Source of the DNA: Pseudanabaena sp. Salubria-1
GTDB taxonomy: Bacteria > Cyanobacteriota > Cyanobacteriia > Pseudanabaenales > Pseudanabaenaceae
Reading direction: 5' to 3'
NCBI GenBank assembly: GCA_023336205.1
Contig: JALQCR010000010.1
Coordinates: forward strand, 121,523-185,522
Length of the DNA: 64,000 nucleotides
Below are positions 8,854-17,364 of the stretch, in pieces. How positions within the stretch are numbered: position 1 is the stretch's first letter; every line of letters begins with the position of its first letter. The position numbers were made by a program, and so were the translations under genes. The notes under the pieces were generated by a model that made no database searches, was not told the DNA's origin, and saw only the letters and a program-made list of their open reading frames with translations.

Positions 8854-8907
8854 AAAATAACGCAATGTAGGGGTAATTCATGAATTACCCCTACATTGCG
8901 TTATTTT
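8854..8907. repeat. perfect palindrome of about 26-bp arms, gtagggg type
   Basis: The two halves meet at tca/tga with essentially no loop. It contains tgtaggggtaattca, sharing gtagggg with the element at 3255-3329. A T-run follows on the plus strand. It sits directly after the stop of the DUF4168-like gene and may also terminate it. Confidence 0.75.
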
Positions 8908-8910
8908 TCT

Positions 8911-9534
8911 TTACTTGTTACCGCGTAATTGCATCTGCTTACCTTGGATTAAGCTTCTCAGACTCGGATTTTGCTTCTGCTCCAGCGTAATTTGATTAAA
9001 CTCTTTCGTGGTAAATCCATTGCGGCAAATTTCTTCTGCGCTATAGGTTCGTAACTGGTTGCAGAGCGATCGCAAAAATTCTGGCGGATTAGTGAGATCG
9101 CAGACTTTAGTTTGTTGCGATTCTGCGAGAGTAGCAACATTATTCCAATCAGGGTTACTTTTAGCCTCTCTAAAAATCTCTAGACGTTTGTTTTCGATCG
9201 CATTAGCAGCTGCTGCATAACGAGTAAGATTGTCTTCACCAAGAGATACTTTGTTGAGAAAATTTTGTAAATTGGATGGTTTGACGCAGGTTTCAGCTGA
9301 CGCAGATAAGCGACTACCACTAATCATCGGTTCAACAATTGCCCCAATAACCACACATAGACCAAGTAAGCTAATTGCGCTTAATCCCTGACCTAAGTAT
9401 TTTTTGAAATTATTCTTAACATCTCGTTGATCTGATGTTAAACCTAGATTTTTGGTTTGCCCGTTTGCAAATTGCTTGCTTACAAATTGCTTAAAATAAA
9501 CTGAATGTCTCTGATGCCAACTATTCATAATCAA
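8911..9534 (-). CDS. DUF4168-like membrane-anchored protein
   Basis: The 207-aa product has a basic N-terminal region, one transmembrane helix at about residues 52-72, and an extracytoplasmic helical domain. The pattern RYAAAANAIENKR, later cysteines, a NGFTTKEFNQIT segment and a C-terminal NPSLRSLIQGKQ resemble DUF4168, a cyanobacterial exported family of unknown function. The cysteines in SLCNQLR and EEICRNG could form a disulfide. It is a single gene between hairpins. Confidence 0.55.
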   Translation of the reverse strand: MIMNSWHQRHSVYFKQFVSKQFANGQTKNLGLTSDQRDVKNNFKKYLGQGLSAISLLGLCVVIGAIVEPMISGSRLSASAETCVKPSNLQNFLNKVSLGEDNLTRYAAAANAIENKRLEIFREAKSNPDWNNVATLAESQQTKVCDLTNPPEFLRSLCNQLRTYSAEEICRNGFTTKEFNQITLEQKQNPSLRSLIQGKQMQLRGNK

Positions 9535-9600
9535 TTGCCATTAATCGCCAAAAACTCCAAGGACGTAATCTGTATCTGTTAAGTAATGGGGAAAAAATTA

Positions 9601-9659
9601 AAAACTCACAATCTGTGTAGCCCTTATAACAGGCTGCACAGTCTTTAAATATGAGTTTT
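9601..9659 (-). terminator. prfB terminator hairpin
   Basis: The outer stem aaaactca/tgagtttt and inner stem around aggctgcacag enclose a loop. On the minus strand it is followed by tttttaatttttt. It starts 37 bp after the prfB stop. Confidence 0.75.
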
Positions 9660-9696
9660 AATATAAGCCTGAGATACTTATTCTAAAACTATTGAC

Positions 9697-10804
9697 TCAA
9701 ACGGGCTGATTTTGTTGCCTTAAATATGACTGAATGAAAGGATCAAGGTCTCCATCCATCACATTTTGGATATTCGTCGTCTCTTCACCTGTACGCAAAT
9801 CCTTGACTAATTGGTAAGGATGAAACACATAGTTGCGAATTTGGTTACCCCAAGCTGCTTCCACCATATCGCCACGAATATCGGCTATTTTCTGAGCGCG
9901 TTGTTCTTGGGCGATAATTAATAGCTTTGCTTTCAGCAATCGCATGGCATTTTCTTTATTTTGTAATTGCGATCGCTCTTGCGTACAGCGTACTGAAATT
10001 CCTGTAGGTAAATGAGTAATTCGCACGGCAGTTTCTACTTTGTTCACGTTTTGACCGCCCTTACCACCTGCTCTAGTTGTTGTAATTTCTAATTCTTTCG
10101 GATCAATTTCGAGATCGACATCCTCTTCGAGTAATGGCATGACTTCTACACCAGCAAAACTAGTTTGACGCTTATCATTGGCATTAAACGGGGAAATTCG
10201 GACAAGACGATGTGTGCCTTTTTCAGGAGCAAGGTAGCCATAAGCGTAACGCCCATGTACGAGCAAAGTTACTGATTTGATACCAGCCTCTTCACCTTCG
10301 GAAATTTCAGAAATCTCCACTTTGTAGCCTTGTGATTCACAAAAACGGGTATACATCCGTAATAGCATCTCTGTCCAGTCTTGGGAGTCAGTGCCACCAG
10401 CGCCAGCATTGATTGTTAAAACCGCATCATATTTGTCATAGGTTCCTGATAGTAATTGCTCAAGATCCCAACGATCCATCTCTAGCCGTATTTGAGTCAG
10501 GCTTTGTTTGGCTTCATTTGCTAAGGCAGGATCGTCCTCAAGGGCTAGTAACTCAGCGATCGCTTCCAGATTTTCGATGGTTTTCTGCCAGCGGTCAAAC
10601 TTTTCGAGGTAAGATTTCAGCGCATCTAGTTCGCGCATTGTTTTTTGGGCTTGGTCGCTATTCTCCCAAAATTCGGGTTGGGCGGCTGTTTGTTCTAGGT
10701 CACTAATTTTTGCTGCGATCGCAGGTACGTCAAAGATATTCCTGAGCATTGCTCAGGTGCTGAGATAAAATCTGGGTCTGGCGTGCGATCTCCGTAACTT
10801 CCAC
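9697..10804 (-). CDS. prfB: peptide chain release factor 2, made by programmed +1 frameshift
   Basis: RF2 recognises UGA and UAA stops. The main frame (to 9697) contains the GGQ peptidyl-hydrolysis motif in [19 protein letters not shown]. An SPF tripeptide, the RF2 anticodon-like motif, appears in [15 protein letters not shown] 24-codon leader frame starts at a GTG (10804-10802), reads [13 protein letters not shown] and so on, and ends tat-ctt-TGA. The site aggaatatctttgac matches the classic RF2 autoregulatory shift site: an aggaa Shine-Dalgarno-like element before ctt-tga-c. Low RF2 would favour the +1 shift and restore synthesis. The ATG visible at 10749 inside the main frame is not the natural start. 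Confidence 0.95.
10730..10741 (-). promoter_or_regulatory. programmed +1 frameshift site of prfB
   Basis: On the minus strand gaa-tat-ctt-tga-c places an in-frame UGA immediately after the slippery CUU codon; the preceding agg completes a Shine-Dalgarno-like element. Shifting to c-ttt-gac joins the leader to the RF2 body (residues DVPAIAAKI). Confidence 0.93.
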
Positions 10805-10880
10805 TAAAGCATTTCTCCGAAATATATTGAGTTTCAATTGAATATTGTATAAGTACCTCGGCATAATTAAAAAAACAAAG

Positions 10881-10923
10881 CCACGATCTGTGCTGCCCGC
10901 GCAGCAGGCAGTGCAGATCGTGG
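10881..10923. other. hairpin between prfB and first FHA gene
   Basis: The arms ccacgatctg and cagatcgtgg bracket an inner stem ctgcc/ggcag around a gcgc-rich tip. A T-run follows on the minus strand, but no minus-strand gene ends here. It resembles the tip of the prfB terminator at 9601-9659. Confidence 0.6.
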
Positions 10924-11049
10924 GAATTAATTGTAGCTATTTAGAAAGCCGATCCAAGGTAAGCCTTCTACCCTCATCCCAAAGGTGCTTGCTTTCACCG
11001 TTAGCTCCAGATTAAGTTAAATGAATAAAATAAGAGTAATTGTAAAAAT

Positions 11050-11430
11050 ATGACAAGTACAACTCAAGAAGAGTCTGAAATTAGCATTAATTTTTCTCCT
11101 GAACACACGTTGGTAGTAACTGACAACAGTGGAACTCGTAAGATGCAGCTAGTTGAGAATCAATATACAATCGGTCGCGAAACCGATAACACCGTTCACC
11201 TCAACTCTGATTTTGTCTCGCGGTATCACGCGACTCTGAGGAAAGTTCGTCATCGCGATCGCCTTGATACTTATCGGATTATCGATGGTAGCGACTCAGG
11301 TAAACTCAGTAAAAATGGGATTATTTTAAATGCGATCCAAAAAGTTGCTTCCCATGATCTGCAAGATAGTGATATTGTCACATTCGCGCCTGAAGTGCAT
11401 ATTCTGTATCTTGCGCCGAAGTTAATTTGA
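11050..11430 (+). CDS. FHA domain protein (first of a pair)
   Basis: FHA domains bind phosphothreonine peptides. The 126-aa product is almost entirely one FHA domain, with the signature YTIGRETDNTVHL, then SRYHATL (the conserved Ser and His of the binding loop), and a closing LSKNGIILN. No kinase or other domain is attached. A paralogue follows at 11649 with the same layout. The pair may be adaptors for Ser/Thr kinase signalling, but no kinase gene is nearby. Confidence 0.9.
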   Translation: MTSTTQEESEISINFSPEHTLVVTDNSGTRKMQLVENQYTIGRETDNTVHLNSDFVSRYHATLRKVRHRDRLDTYRIIDGSDSGKLSKNGIILNAIQKVASHDLQDSDIVTFAPEVHILYLAPKLI

Positions 11431-11648
11431 AAATCAGCTTTTTGAAAATCAGCTTGAAGATTTAAGTTTGAGTATGGGTTCTAAATATACAAAGAATAAA
11501 CAAGCTACTGAGATTCGCTAACTCTTGATAAAAACTCTATTATTCAACCCATTTGTAGAGTAAAGTAGAGCGAGATTAAACTAAATGTCTACCAGTAGCA
11601 TATACTTTTCGCTGGTAAGCCACATCTACTTCTTTTTTTGGTGAGCTA

Positions 11649-11996
11649 ATGAGCGAAACACACGTTAGTCACACACTATTAATCAATGATGCGGGAGGTA
11701 GTAGAAAACTCGCACTTGATGGCTTAAAGTATACGATTGGGCGGGATGTGAATAATAATATTCAACTTTATTCGCGATTTGTCTCTCGACAACATGCGGT
11801 ATTGCTACGTGTGCCTGGGGAGGGTGGGCGTTATTTGTACAGAATTATTGATGGAGATCTATCTGGTAAGCCGAGTGTCAATGGGGTAATAATTAATCAT
11901 CATATGAAGATTGCCTCTTCTCATGATCTATGTAATGGTGATGTGATTACGCTTGCTCCAAATGTGGAATTAACTTATCTCAGCAGTCAACCTTGA
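11649..11996 (+). CDS. FHA domain protein (second of a pair)
   Basis: The 115-aa product is a single FHA domain with YTIGRDVNNNIQLYS, SRQHAVLL and SVNGVIIN in the expected order. It is a paralogue of the upstream gene, separated by about 220 bp that hold a small tandem repeat of gaaaatcagctt and no gene. Its last five codons and stop form the left arm of a long terminator hairpin. Confidence 0.9.
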   Translation: MSETHVSHTLLINDAGGSRKLALDGLKYTIGRDVNNNIQLYSRFVSRQHAVLLRVPGEGGRYLYRIIDGDLSGKPSVNGVIINHHMKIASSHDLCNGDVITLAPNVELTYLSSQP

Positions 11997-12042
11997 AAAA
12001 TCCACAAAAGACATTTGGTGGATTTTTCAAGGTTGACTGCTG
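11981..12042 (+). terminator. 25-bp-arm hairpin overlapping the end of the FHA gene
   Basis: The left arm begins cagcagtcaaccttgaaaaa and contains the stop codon. The right arm at 12018-12042 is its exact inverted copy. The 3' end of the gene is therefore inversely duplicated just downstream. Confidence 0.85.
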
Positions 12043-12060
12043 TAGTTTAGGCCTGAACAA

Positions 12061-12125
12061 AAATCAAATCCAAGATAAAGAAGGTCGGCACGAAGTGCCG
12101 ACCTTCTTTATCTTGGATTTGATTT
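12061..12125 (+). terminator. 31-bp-arm hairpin with GC-gaa-GC type tip
   Basis: The arms starting aaatcaaatccaagataaag are fully complementary around the tip ggcac-gaa-gtgcc. The right side ends in gatttt. It follows directly after the previous hairpin. Confidence 0.85.
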
Positions 12126-12233
12126 TCATGTTTTTACTGGCACTTTTACTGATGATTTCTAGTTCGTGGATTTTTGGGCGAGGTGAAATAATATTTTGTA
12201 ACAAATTCGCAATTTGACTTGATTGCAGCATAT

Positions 12234-12767
12234 ATGGCAATTGTCTTATCCCTTCAAGAAAACATAGACTTGTTGCTAATTTTGGTCAAGTTAGCGATCG
12301 CGTTAGGCTCAATAGCCATTACGTTATTACTGCTATTTTGGTTGCGACTTAAGAAAATTGAAAAACGTATATACCAGAAAAGAAGACAGCTAAAGTCGAG
12401 ATTTAACCAAAATATCACGCCGAAAAGCTCACAAAAAATATTGCCAAAGCCTCACCAATCTCTCAACTCGTCCCAAGTTATCTCTAATCGATCAATGGGT
12501 AATTTGACCGCAGTCAATAAGCGATCGCCAAAGACTCAGCTCTACATAACAACTGCATCCCCAAAGCTTTTACCAAAATCAAAGAGACGCTCTGGTCGAG
12601 TTCATTTGCACTGGTTATGGGCAATTATGATTGCTAGCATGACAGGCATGGCGATCGCTTTGATGCAGTTAGGTAACAGCTTTATTAGTCCTGTATATAT
12701 GCCAATTGTTTGGTTGTTAATTGGTGTAACTCTAGTCCTCAGCGCCACATTTATCGAAATTGCATAG
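12234..12767 (+). CDS. hypothetical two-segment membrane protein
   Basis: I do not recognise this family. The 177-aa product from the ATG at 12234 has one N-terminal transmembrane helix (about residues 12-38), a strongly basic, Lys/Arg/Ser-rich middle of about 85 residues, and two helices near the C-terminus (about 126-146 and 152-172). The basic linker predicts a cytoplasmic loop. An in-frame TTG at 12219 is a less likely start. It lies between the FHA pair and csaB, with hairpins on both sides, so it is probably transcribed alone. Confidence 0.6.
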   Translation: MAIVLSLQENIDLLLILVKLAIALGSIAITLLLLFWLRLKKIEKRIYQKRRQLKSRFNQNITPKSSQKILPKPHQSLNSSQVISNRSMGNLTAVNKRSPKTQLYITTASPKLLPKSKRRSGRVHLHWLWAIMIASMTGMAIALMQLGNSFISPVYMPIVWLLIGVTLVLSATFIEIA

Positions 12768-12771
12768 CGTT

Positions 12772-12829
12772 ATAAGCCCAAAGATAAGTACAGACCGCGT
12801 AACGGGCTGTACTTATCTTTGGGCTTTAT
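12772..12829 (+). terminator. long terminator hairpin
   Basis: The stem ataagcccaaagataagtac pairs with an inverted copy around a tip containing cagaccgcgtaacgggctg. It lies 5 bp after the preceding stop codon. Confidence 0.8.
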
Positions 12830-12908
12830 ATTTAATTATGCTTGGCTACTGAAATACGCGACAATTAAGACTCCGTGAGAATTGCGGCAAGATTAAACAG
12901 TATTTGGG

Positions 12909-13958
12909 ATGAGCAGTATGCGACGTGCGGTTTTATGTGGATATTACGGAATGGGTAATGGTGGGGATGAGGCGCTACTTGCCACTTTGCTGCAAATGCT
13001 ACCCAAAGATATCCAACCGCTTGTTTTGTCTGCTAGTCCCAGAGCCACCGAAAATTTGCATCAGGTCGAAGCTAGCGATCGTTATTCAGTATTTGCATTG
13101 ATTAGCGAATTAAAGCGATCGGATTTATTTGTTTGGGGCGGCGGTAGCTTGATGCAAGATGCTACAAGTGCCAGAAATCCGATTTATTACGGGGGATTGA
13201 TGGGCTTGGCGCAGGGGATGGGACTGCAAACGATCGCTTGGGCGCAAGGTGTGGGACCACTCAAACGCAAGGTGAGTAAATGGATTGCCCGACGAGCTTT
13301 TCAGGGATGTACATCGGTGTCAGTGCGCGATCGCCAATCAGCCCAATTATTAGCAGACTGGCAAATTGAGAGTGTGGTTGCCCCTGATCCAGTATGGGCT
13401 TTGGATGCAACTCCCATTAACATGCATCGTGATTTATCAAAACCTCGTGTTGCGGTGGTTTTGCGATCGCATCCTGCGCTAACAACCTGTCGCCTTGCCA
13501 CAATTACTGAAGCTTTGCAAAAGTTGCAGAAACAAACCAATGCTGAAATTTTATTGATACCATTTCAGCCATCTCAAGATAAGGCGATCTCCCAAGCAAT
13601 TTGTGATTCTCTTAATGAAAAGATGCCAAATCGCAGTCAAATCATCATTCAAAAAGATCCACGTCGCCTTAAGGGAATTTTCAATGGTGTAGATCTGACG
13701 ATCGCGATGCGGTTACATGGATTAATTATGGCGGCGGCTGAAGGCAGTAATTGTTCCGCAATTAGTTACGATCCGAAAGTTTCTTATCTCATGCAAGATT
13801 TAGGGATTTCTGGCTGGGAGTTAGAGGTTTTACCTGACGATGCGCAGCTACTTACCGACGTTTGGGTTGATCACCTCAAACATCGAGATCAATTTTTAAG
13901 CGATCGGGTACAGAAACTCAAACAACAAGCTTTAATTCATCAAAAAATATTTGGCTAA
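12909..13958 (+). CDS. csaB: polysaccharide pyruvyl transferase CsaB
   Basis: CsaB adds pyruvyl ketals to secondary cell-wall polysaccharide, which then anchors S-layer-homology (SLH) domains. The 349-aa product has the family's N-terminal GYYGMGNGGDEALLATLLQM motif, the central WGGGSLMQDATS motif, and C-terminal MRLHGLIMAAAEG. Length is normal. An SLH-containing porin is encoded about 7 kb away at 20785, a functional link in principle. It has its own terminator hairpins downstream. Confidence 0.9.
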   Translation: MSSMRRAVLCGYYGMGNGGDEALLATLLQMLPKDIQPLVLSASPRATENLHQVEASDRYSVFALISELKRSDLFVWGGGSLMQDATSARNPIYYGGLMGLAQGMGLQTIAWAQGVGPLKRKVSKWIARRAFQGCTSVSVRDRQSAQLLADWQIESVVAPDPVWALDATPINMHRDLSKPRVAVVLRSHPALTTCRLATITEALQKLQKQTNAEILLIPFQPSQDKAISQAICDSLNEKMPNRSQIIIQKDPRRLKGIFNGVDLTIAMRLHGLIMAAAEGSNCSAISYDPKVSYLMQDLGISGWELEVLPDDAQLLTDVWVDHLKHRDQFLSDRVQKLKQQALIHQKIFG

Positions 13959-13961
13959 CGC

Positions 13962-14036
13962 CAATTTCAACAAAACTAATTTTGGGTTTGCTGCGCGAAG
14001 GCGCAGCAAACCCAAAATTAGTTTTGTTGAGAATTG
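13962..14036 (+). terminator. 35-bp-arm hairpin after csaB
   Basis: The arms ending ggtttgctgcgc and starting gcgcagcaaacc are complementary over about 35 bp with one bulge, around the loop gaag. Confidence 0.8.
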
Positions 14037-14078
14037 TTGGTTTTTAAGACCATTACAGGCAATGATCCATATAAAACC

Positions 14079-14115
14079 AAAAAAAGCAGCGGACTTCGCC
14101 TGCTGCTTTTTTTTT
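14079..14115 (+). terminator. second hairpin after csaB
   Basis: The arm aaaaaaagcagc pairs with gctgcttttttt around ggacttcgcct, followed by more T. It is a typical intrinsic terminator. Confidence 0.8.
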
Positions 14116-14280
14116 GAGCGATTATTTTGTGTAAGTCCCTTAGAGTTATCGCAAAGTGTCACTTAAGATGTATTGGGCAAGTTCGGAGATTGCCCTAGAT
14201 TTTCAAAAAACTGTGTACATGGAATTGTGATAACTTAGAGTACTGTAAACATTTTAGAAATATTTTCGAGAGATATTTTC

Positions 14281-14319
14281 GGCAACGAGCAAAAACTCCT
14301 CGCTCCTCGAAATGTTGCC
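14281..14319 (+). promoter_or_regulatory. possible structured leader of tsf
   Basis: ggcaac at 14281-14286 can pair with gttgcc at 14314-14319, and cgag with ctcg inside. It lies about 30 bp before the tsf start and is not followed by a T-run. It could be a leader structure; no known riboswitch class is recognised. Confidence 0.3.
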
Positions 14320-14347
14320 CTAGAAATCCAAAACAAGCTTACTTAAT

Positions 14348-14947
14348 ATGGCAGACATTACAACCCAACAAATTCAAGAGCTACGTGCGAGAACTGGCGC
14401 AGGTATCAAAGACTGTAAAGCAGCGCTCGTTGACTCCAGTGGTGATTTTACCAAAGCAACCGAATATCTAAGACAAAAGGGGCTTGCCTCTGCTGTTAAA
14501 AAAGCAACCCGTGAAGCATCTGAAGGAATCGTCCATAGTTATATTCACTTTGGTAGCCGCATTGGTGTGCTCGTCGAAGTTAACTGCGAAACTGATTTCG
14601 TGGCGCGTCGCGAAGAACTTAAAGAATTAGCTGATAGTGTAGCTAAGCAAATTGCTGCTTGCCCTAACGTGGAATATGTCAGTGTTGCTGATATTCCTGC
14701 TGCTTTTGTAGAAAATGAAAAGCAAATCGAATCTGGTAAAGAAGACTTAGCAAGCAAGCCTGCTGCCATTCGCGAGAAGATCGTACTTGGTCGTATCGAA
14801 AAGCGCTTGAAAGAATTGTGCTTAATCGATCAGCCTTACATCAAAGATCAAAGCATCACCGTTGATGAATTGGTGAAACTAACTGCTACTAAGCTGAACG
14901 AAAACGTCAAAGTTCGTCGCTTTGTGCGCTTTGTTGTTGGCGAATAA
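14348..14947 (+). CDS. tsf: elongation factor Ts
   Basis: EF-Ts exchanges GDP for GTP on EF-Tu. The 199-aa product begins [20 protein letters not shown], the conserved UBA-like N-terminal domain, followed by the nucleotide-exchange motif [11 protein letters not shown]. It lacks the long second core subdomain of enterobacterial EF-Ts, as usual in cyanobacteria. The usual upstream partner rpsB is absent: csaB and two terminators precede it, so tsf appears to have its own promoter. Confidence 0.95.
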   Translation: MADITTQQIQELRARTGAGIKDCKAALVDSSGDFTKATEYLRQKGLASAVKKATREASEGIVHSYIHFGSRIGVLVEVNCETDFVARREELKELADSVAKQIAACPNVEYVSVADIPAAFVENEKQIESGKEDLASKPAAIREKIVLGRIEKRLKELCLIDQPYIKDQSITVDELVKLTATKLNENVKVRRFVRFVVGE

Positions 14948-14989
14948 TCAAAAAAATTTGTTTTTGCTGCGCCTACAGCCCTGCAAATA

Positions 14990-15040
14990 TAAAGAGGTAA
15001 GGATAGGCGGCGCGAAGCGCCGCCTATCCTTACCTCTTTA
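14990..15040 (+). terminator. 24-bp-arm hairpin with gcgc-gaa-gcgc tip
   Basis: The perfect arms starting taaagaggtaaggataggcg close on a gaa triloop. It lies 42 bp after the tsf stop. Confidence 0.85.
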
Positions 15041-15081
15041 GCACTACGAAGAAAACGAAAGAAAAGATAGAGTGGACTACG

Positions 15082-15681
15082 ATGCTGGTGCGTATTGATA
15101 AAGATATTCAAAACATCCAACAGGCGATCGCTGATGTGATCAGTCGTATCGATGTGATTCATATTGAGTATTCTCAGGCGATCGCTGAGGCAGTCCAGCA
15201 ACAAATTTTGCTCACAGTATTTAAGTTTTGCACCCAAAAATGTCCTGATGCATTTCTAGCGCTATCTCTATCGGCGCGGCAAAATTTGCAAGAAGCATTG
15301 CGGCAAAGGATCAAATCGCTGTGTGAGCAGATGCAAAAAACTCTCGAAGAATGCGATCGCGATAGTCGCACCAATCAAGAAAATCTCGATACTCTACTCA
15401 GCAAGCTCCTCAATGAAAGCATGGAGACACTGAACCAGCTTTTAGTCGAGCATAAAGTTTTAAAACCTGACGAAAACAAGACTAAAGACGATAAAAATGC
15501 GCAGATGAGTATTCGTCTCGCTGAAATTGAGTTTACCGATCGCAAGGTCATGTCTCATCGTGGGGAGTTGCGCGTTTTATCGGCAAGGCTAGCGCATTTG
15601 CACAATGAGCTAGAAAAGAAATATCAACAAAAGACGATCGCTGAAGCCGAATTAGCATGGCGATCGGCATGGGTGGAATAA
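15082..15681 (+). CDS. hypothetical coiled-coil protein
   Basis: I do not recognise a named family. The 199-aa product is soluble and predicted almost entirely helical. It has coiled-coil heptads in the N-terminal quarter, at about residues 75-130 and at 140-190. There is no signal peptide or membrane segment. Two cysteines occur in FKFCTQKCPD. Conservation of such proteins next to small translation genes in cyanobacteria is plausible but not shown here. It lies between tsf and a SUI1-family gene on the same strand, with hairpins on both sides. Confidence 0.6.
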   Translation: MLVRIDKDIQNIQQAIADVISRIDVIHIEYSQAIAEAVQQQILLTVFKFCTQKCPDAFLALSLSARQNLQEALRQRIKSLCEQMQKTLEECDRDSRTNQENLDTLLSKLLNESMETLNQLLVEHKVLKPDENKTKDDKNAQMSIRLAEIEFTDRKVMSHRGELRVLSARLAHLHNELEKKYQQKTIAEAELAWRSAWVE

Positions 15682-15727
15682 TAATTTTATTGAGAGGGTG
15701 GCTTTGCCACCCTCTCAATAAAATTAT
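15681..15727 (+). terminator. 22-bp-arm hairpin with ggc-ttt-gcc tip
   Basis: The arms ataattttattgagagggtg... and the inverted copy close on ttt. The left arm begins at the stop codon of the preceding gene. Confidence 0.85.
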
Positions 15728-15768
15728 TGGGTTTTATTAACGATTACTTACAGCTATGACCAAAAGCT

Positions 15769-16095
15769 ATGACCAAAAATCGCGTAGTTTACCGTGAGTT
15801 CGGCACACCTGAAGAAGACGATTCTGAGCAAAAAGAAATCGATTTACCTCCACAGCAACAAAATCCGCGCATTCAAGTAACGCGCCGAGGCAAGGGTGGC
15901 AAGACGGTAACTGAGGTCACAGGTTTTCAGACGACAACCGAGAATTTGGCAAAACTGACTAAACAATTAAAAAATCAGTGCGGGACGGGTGGTACATGTA
16001 AGGGACAAGCGATCGAGATTCAAGGCGATTGCAGTCAGAAAATTTTGCAGATCTTGCTAGGCTTAGGTTACAAAGCCAAAATAAGTGGTAAATAA
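15769..16095 (+). CDS. SUI1/YciH-family translation initiation factor
   Basis: The 108-aa product has a disordered acidic N-terminus and a C-terminal SUI1 domain with the diagnostic GTGGTCKGQAIEIQGD and a closing LLGLGYKAKISGK. Bacterial SUI1 proteins (YciH) are related to eukaryotic eIF1 and affect start-codon fidelity; their physiological role in cyanobacteria is not well defined. The 13 bp before the start (gctatgaccaaaa) is tandemly duplicated, creating an out-of-frame upstream ATG at 15756. Confidence 0.9.
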   Translation: MTKNRVVYREFGTPEEDDSEQKEIDLPPQQQNPRIQVTRRGKGGKTVTEVTGFQTTTENLAKLTKQLKNQCGTGGTCKGQAIEIQGDCSQKILQILLGLGYKAKISGK

Positions 16096-16127
16096 GAAAG
16101 AGGTCGCTATGCGACCTCTTTCTTATT
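16091..16127. terminator. convergent terminator between SUI1 and ackA genes
   Basis: The stem aataagaaagaggtcgc pairs perfectly with its inverted copy around tat. It overlaps the stop codons of both converging genes and has T-runs on both strands. Confidence 0.85.
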
Positions 16128-17331
16128 TTAAATGCCAACATTCGCGAGCGATTTCCCAATCTTCTTGGGTATGAATTACTAAAACTCTTACCAATGAATC
16201 ATACGTAGCGATATCTACATCCATCAATTTCTGATTGTTTTTATCTAAATCCAGTTTCAGTCCTAAAAACTCAAATCCTGCACAAGCAGCAGCTCTGACT
16301 GCGGGAGCATTTTCACCAACGCCTGCGGTAAATACTAGAGCATCTAATCCCCCAAGACTTGCTAGCATCGAGCCGATATGCGATCTCAAGCTATGCACAT
16401 AGACATCAAAGGCTAGTTGCGCTTGCTGATTGCCTTCAGCGATCGCCTTCAGCACTGGGCGAAGATCCGCAGAAATTCCTGAGACACCTAACAAACCTGA
16501 TTCTCGATTTAATAGGCGATCGAGTTTTTCGACATCCATATCAGGCTGGCGTAATAAATGAATGATAATCCCAGCATCAATGGAACCAGAACGACTGCCC
16601 ATTACCAAACCTTCAAGGGGGGTAAATCCCATGGTTGTATCAATACTCTGTCCATTCTGAATAGCAGCTAATGAACATCCATTGCCTAAATGACAGGTGA
16701 TTAAGCGTAAATCTTCGACTTTGCGATTGAGAATACTTGCGGCGCGATCGCGACAATATTGGTGACTAATACCATGAAAACCATAGCGCCGAATCCCTTG
16801 CTCAGTATATTTAGTGGGAATTGCATATGTATAAGCAGCAGGTGATAAGTGAGCATGAAAAGCCGTGTCAAATACCGCAACTTGAGGAATGTTCCCAAAC
16901 ACCTTTTCGGCAGCGATAATTCCTTCTAAATTGGCAGGATTATGTACTGGTGCGAAGATGGCTAATTTAGCGATCGCCTCTTTCACCTCGTCATTAATGA
17001 TCGTACTTTGGCGATATTCTGCACCCCCATGCACTACTCGATGTCCGATGATATCTACTTCTGAAGGAATTTTAAGAACTGGAGCTTCACCACTCCAAAG
17101 CGTTTCGAGCATATGCGCGATAATTTCAGGACGGGAGGTTGCAGCAATTTCCTCTTCTAAAACCTTCCCATGTTGAGGTTTAACCCTTATTTCCGCAAAC
17201 CCATCATGATGCGTCCAGTCGATACTCGCTTCCCAAATTGGTTCTGGTGGCGTATCGGGTAACACACCTTCTAAATTGTATAAACAACTTTTTTGACTAC
17301 TCGATCCCGCATTGAGAATTAATATCTTCAT
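16123..17331 (-). CDS. ackA: acetate kinase
   Basis: Acetate kinase interconverts acetyl phosphate + ADP and acetate + ATP in the cytosol. The 402-aa product has all family blocks: ILNAGSSSQKSCLYNLEG, VVHGG, the FDTAFHAHL motif, RYGFHGISHQY, HLGNGCSLAAI and the ATPase-core GVGENAP. Length is normal. The usual partner, phosphotransacetylase, is not in the window. The start at 17331 is the only ATG giving the conserved N-terminus. Confidence 0.95.
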   Translation of the reverse strand: MKILILNAGSSSQKSCLYNLEGVLPDTPPEPIWEASIDWTHHDGFAEIRVKPQHGKVLEEEIAATSRPEIIAHMLETLWSGEAPVLKIPSEVDIIGHRVVHGGAEYRQSTIINDEVKEAIAKLAIFAPVHNPANLEGIIAAEKVFGNIPQVAVFDTAFHAHLSPAAYTYAIPTKYTEQGIRRYGFHGISHQYCRDRAASILNRKVEDLRLITCHLGNGCSLAAIQNGQSIDTTMGFTPLEGLVMGSRSGSIDAGIIIHLLRQPDMDVEKLDRLLNRESGLLGVSGISADLRPVLKAIAEGNQQAQLAFDVYVHSLRSHIGSMLASLGGLDALVFTAGVGENAPAVRAAACAGFEFLGLKLDLDKNNQKLMDVDIATYDSLVRVLVIHTQEDWEIARECWHLK

Positions 17332-17364
17332 TATTTTTGTATCTACTTTGACCTGCTCTCACAC

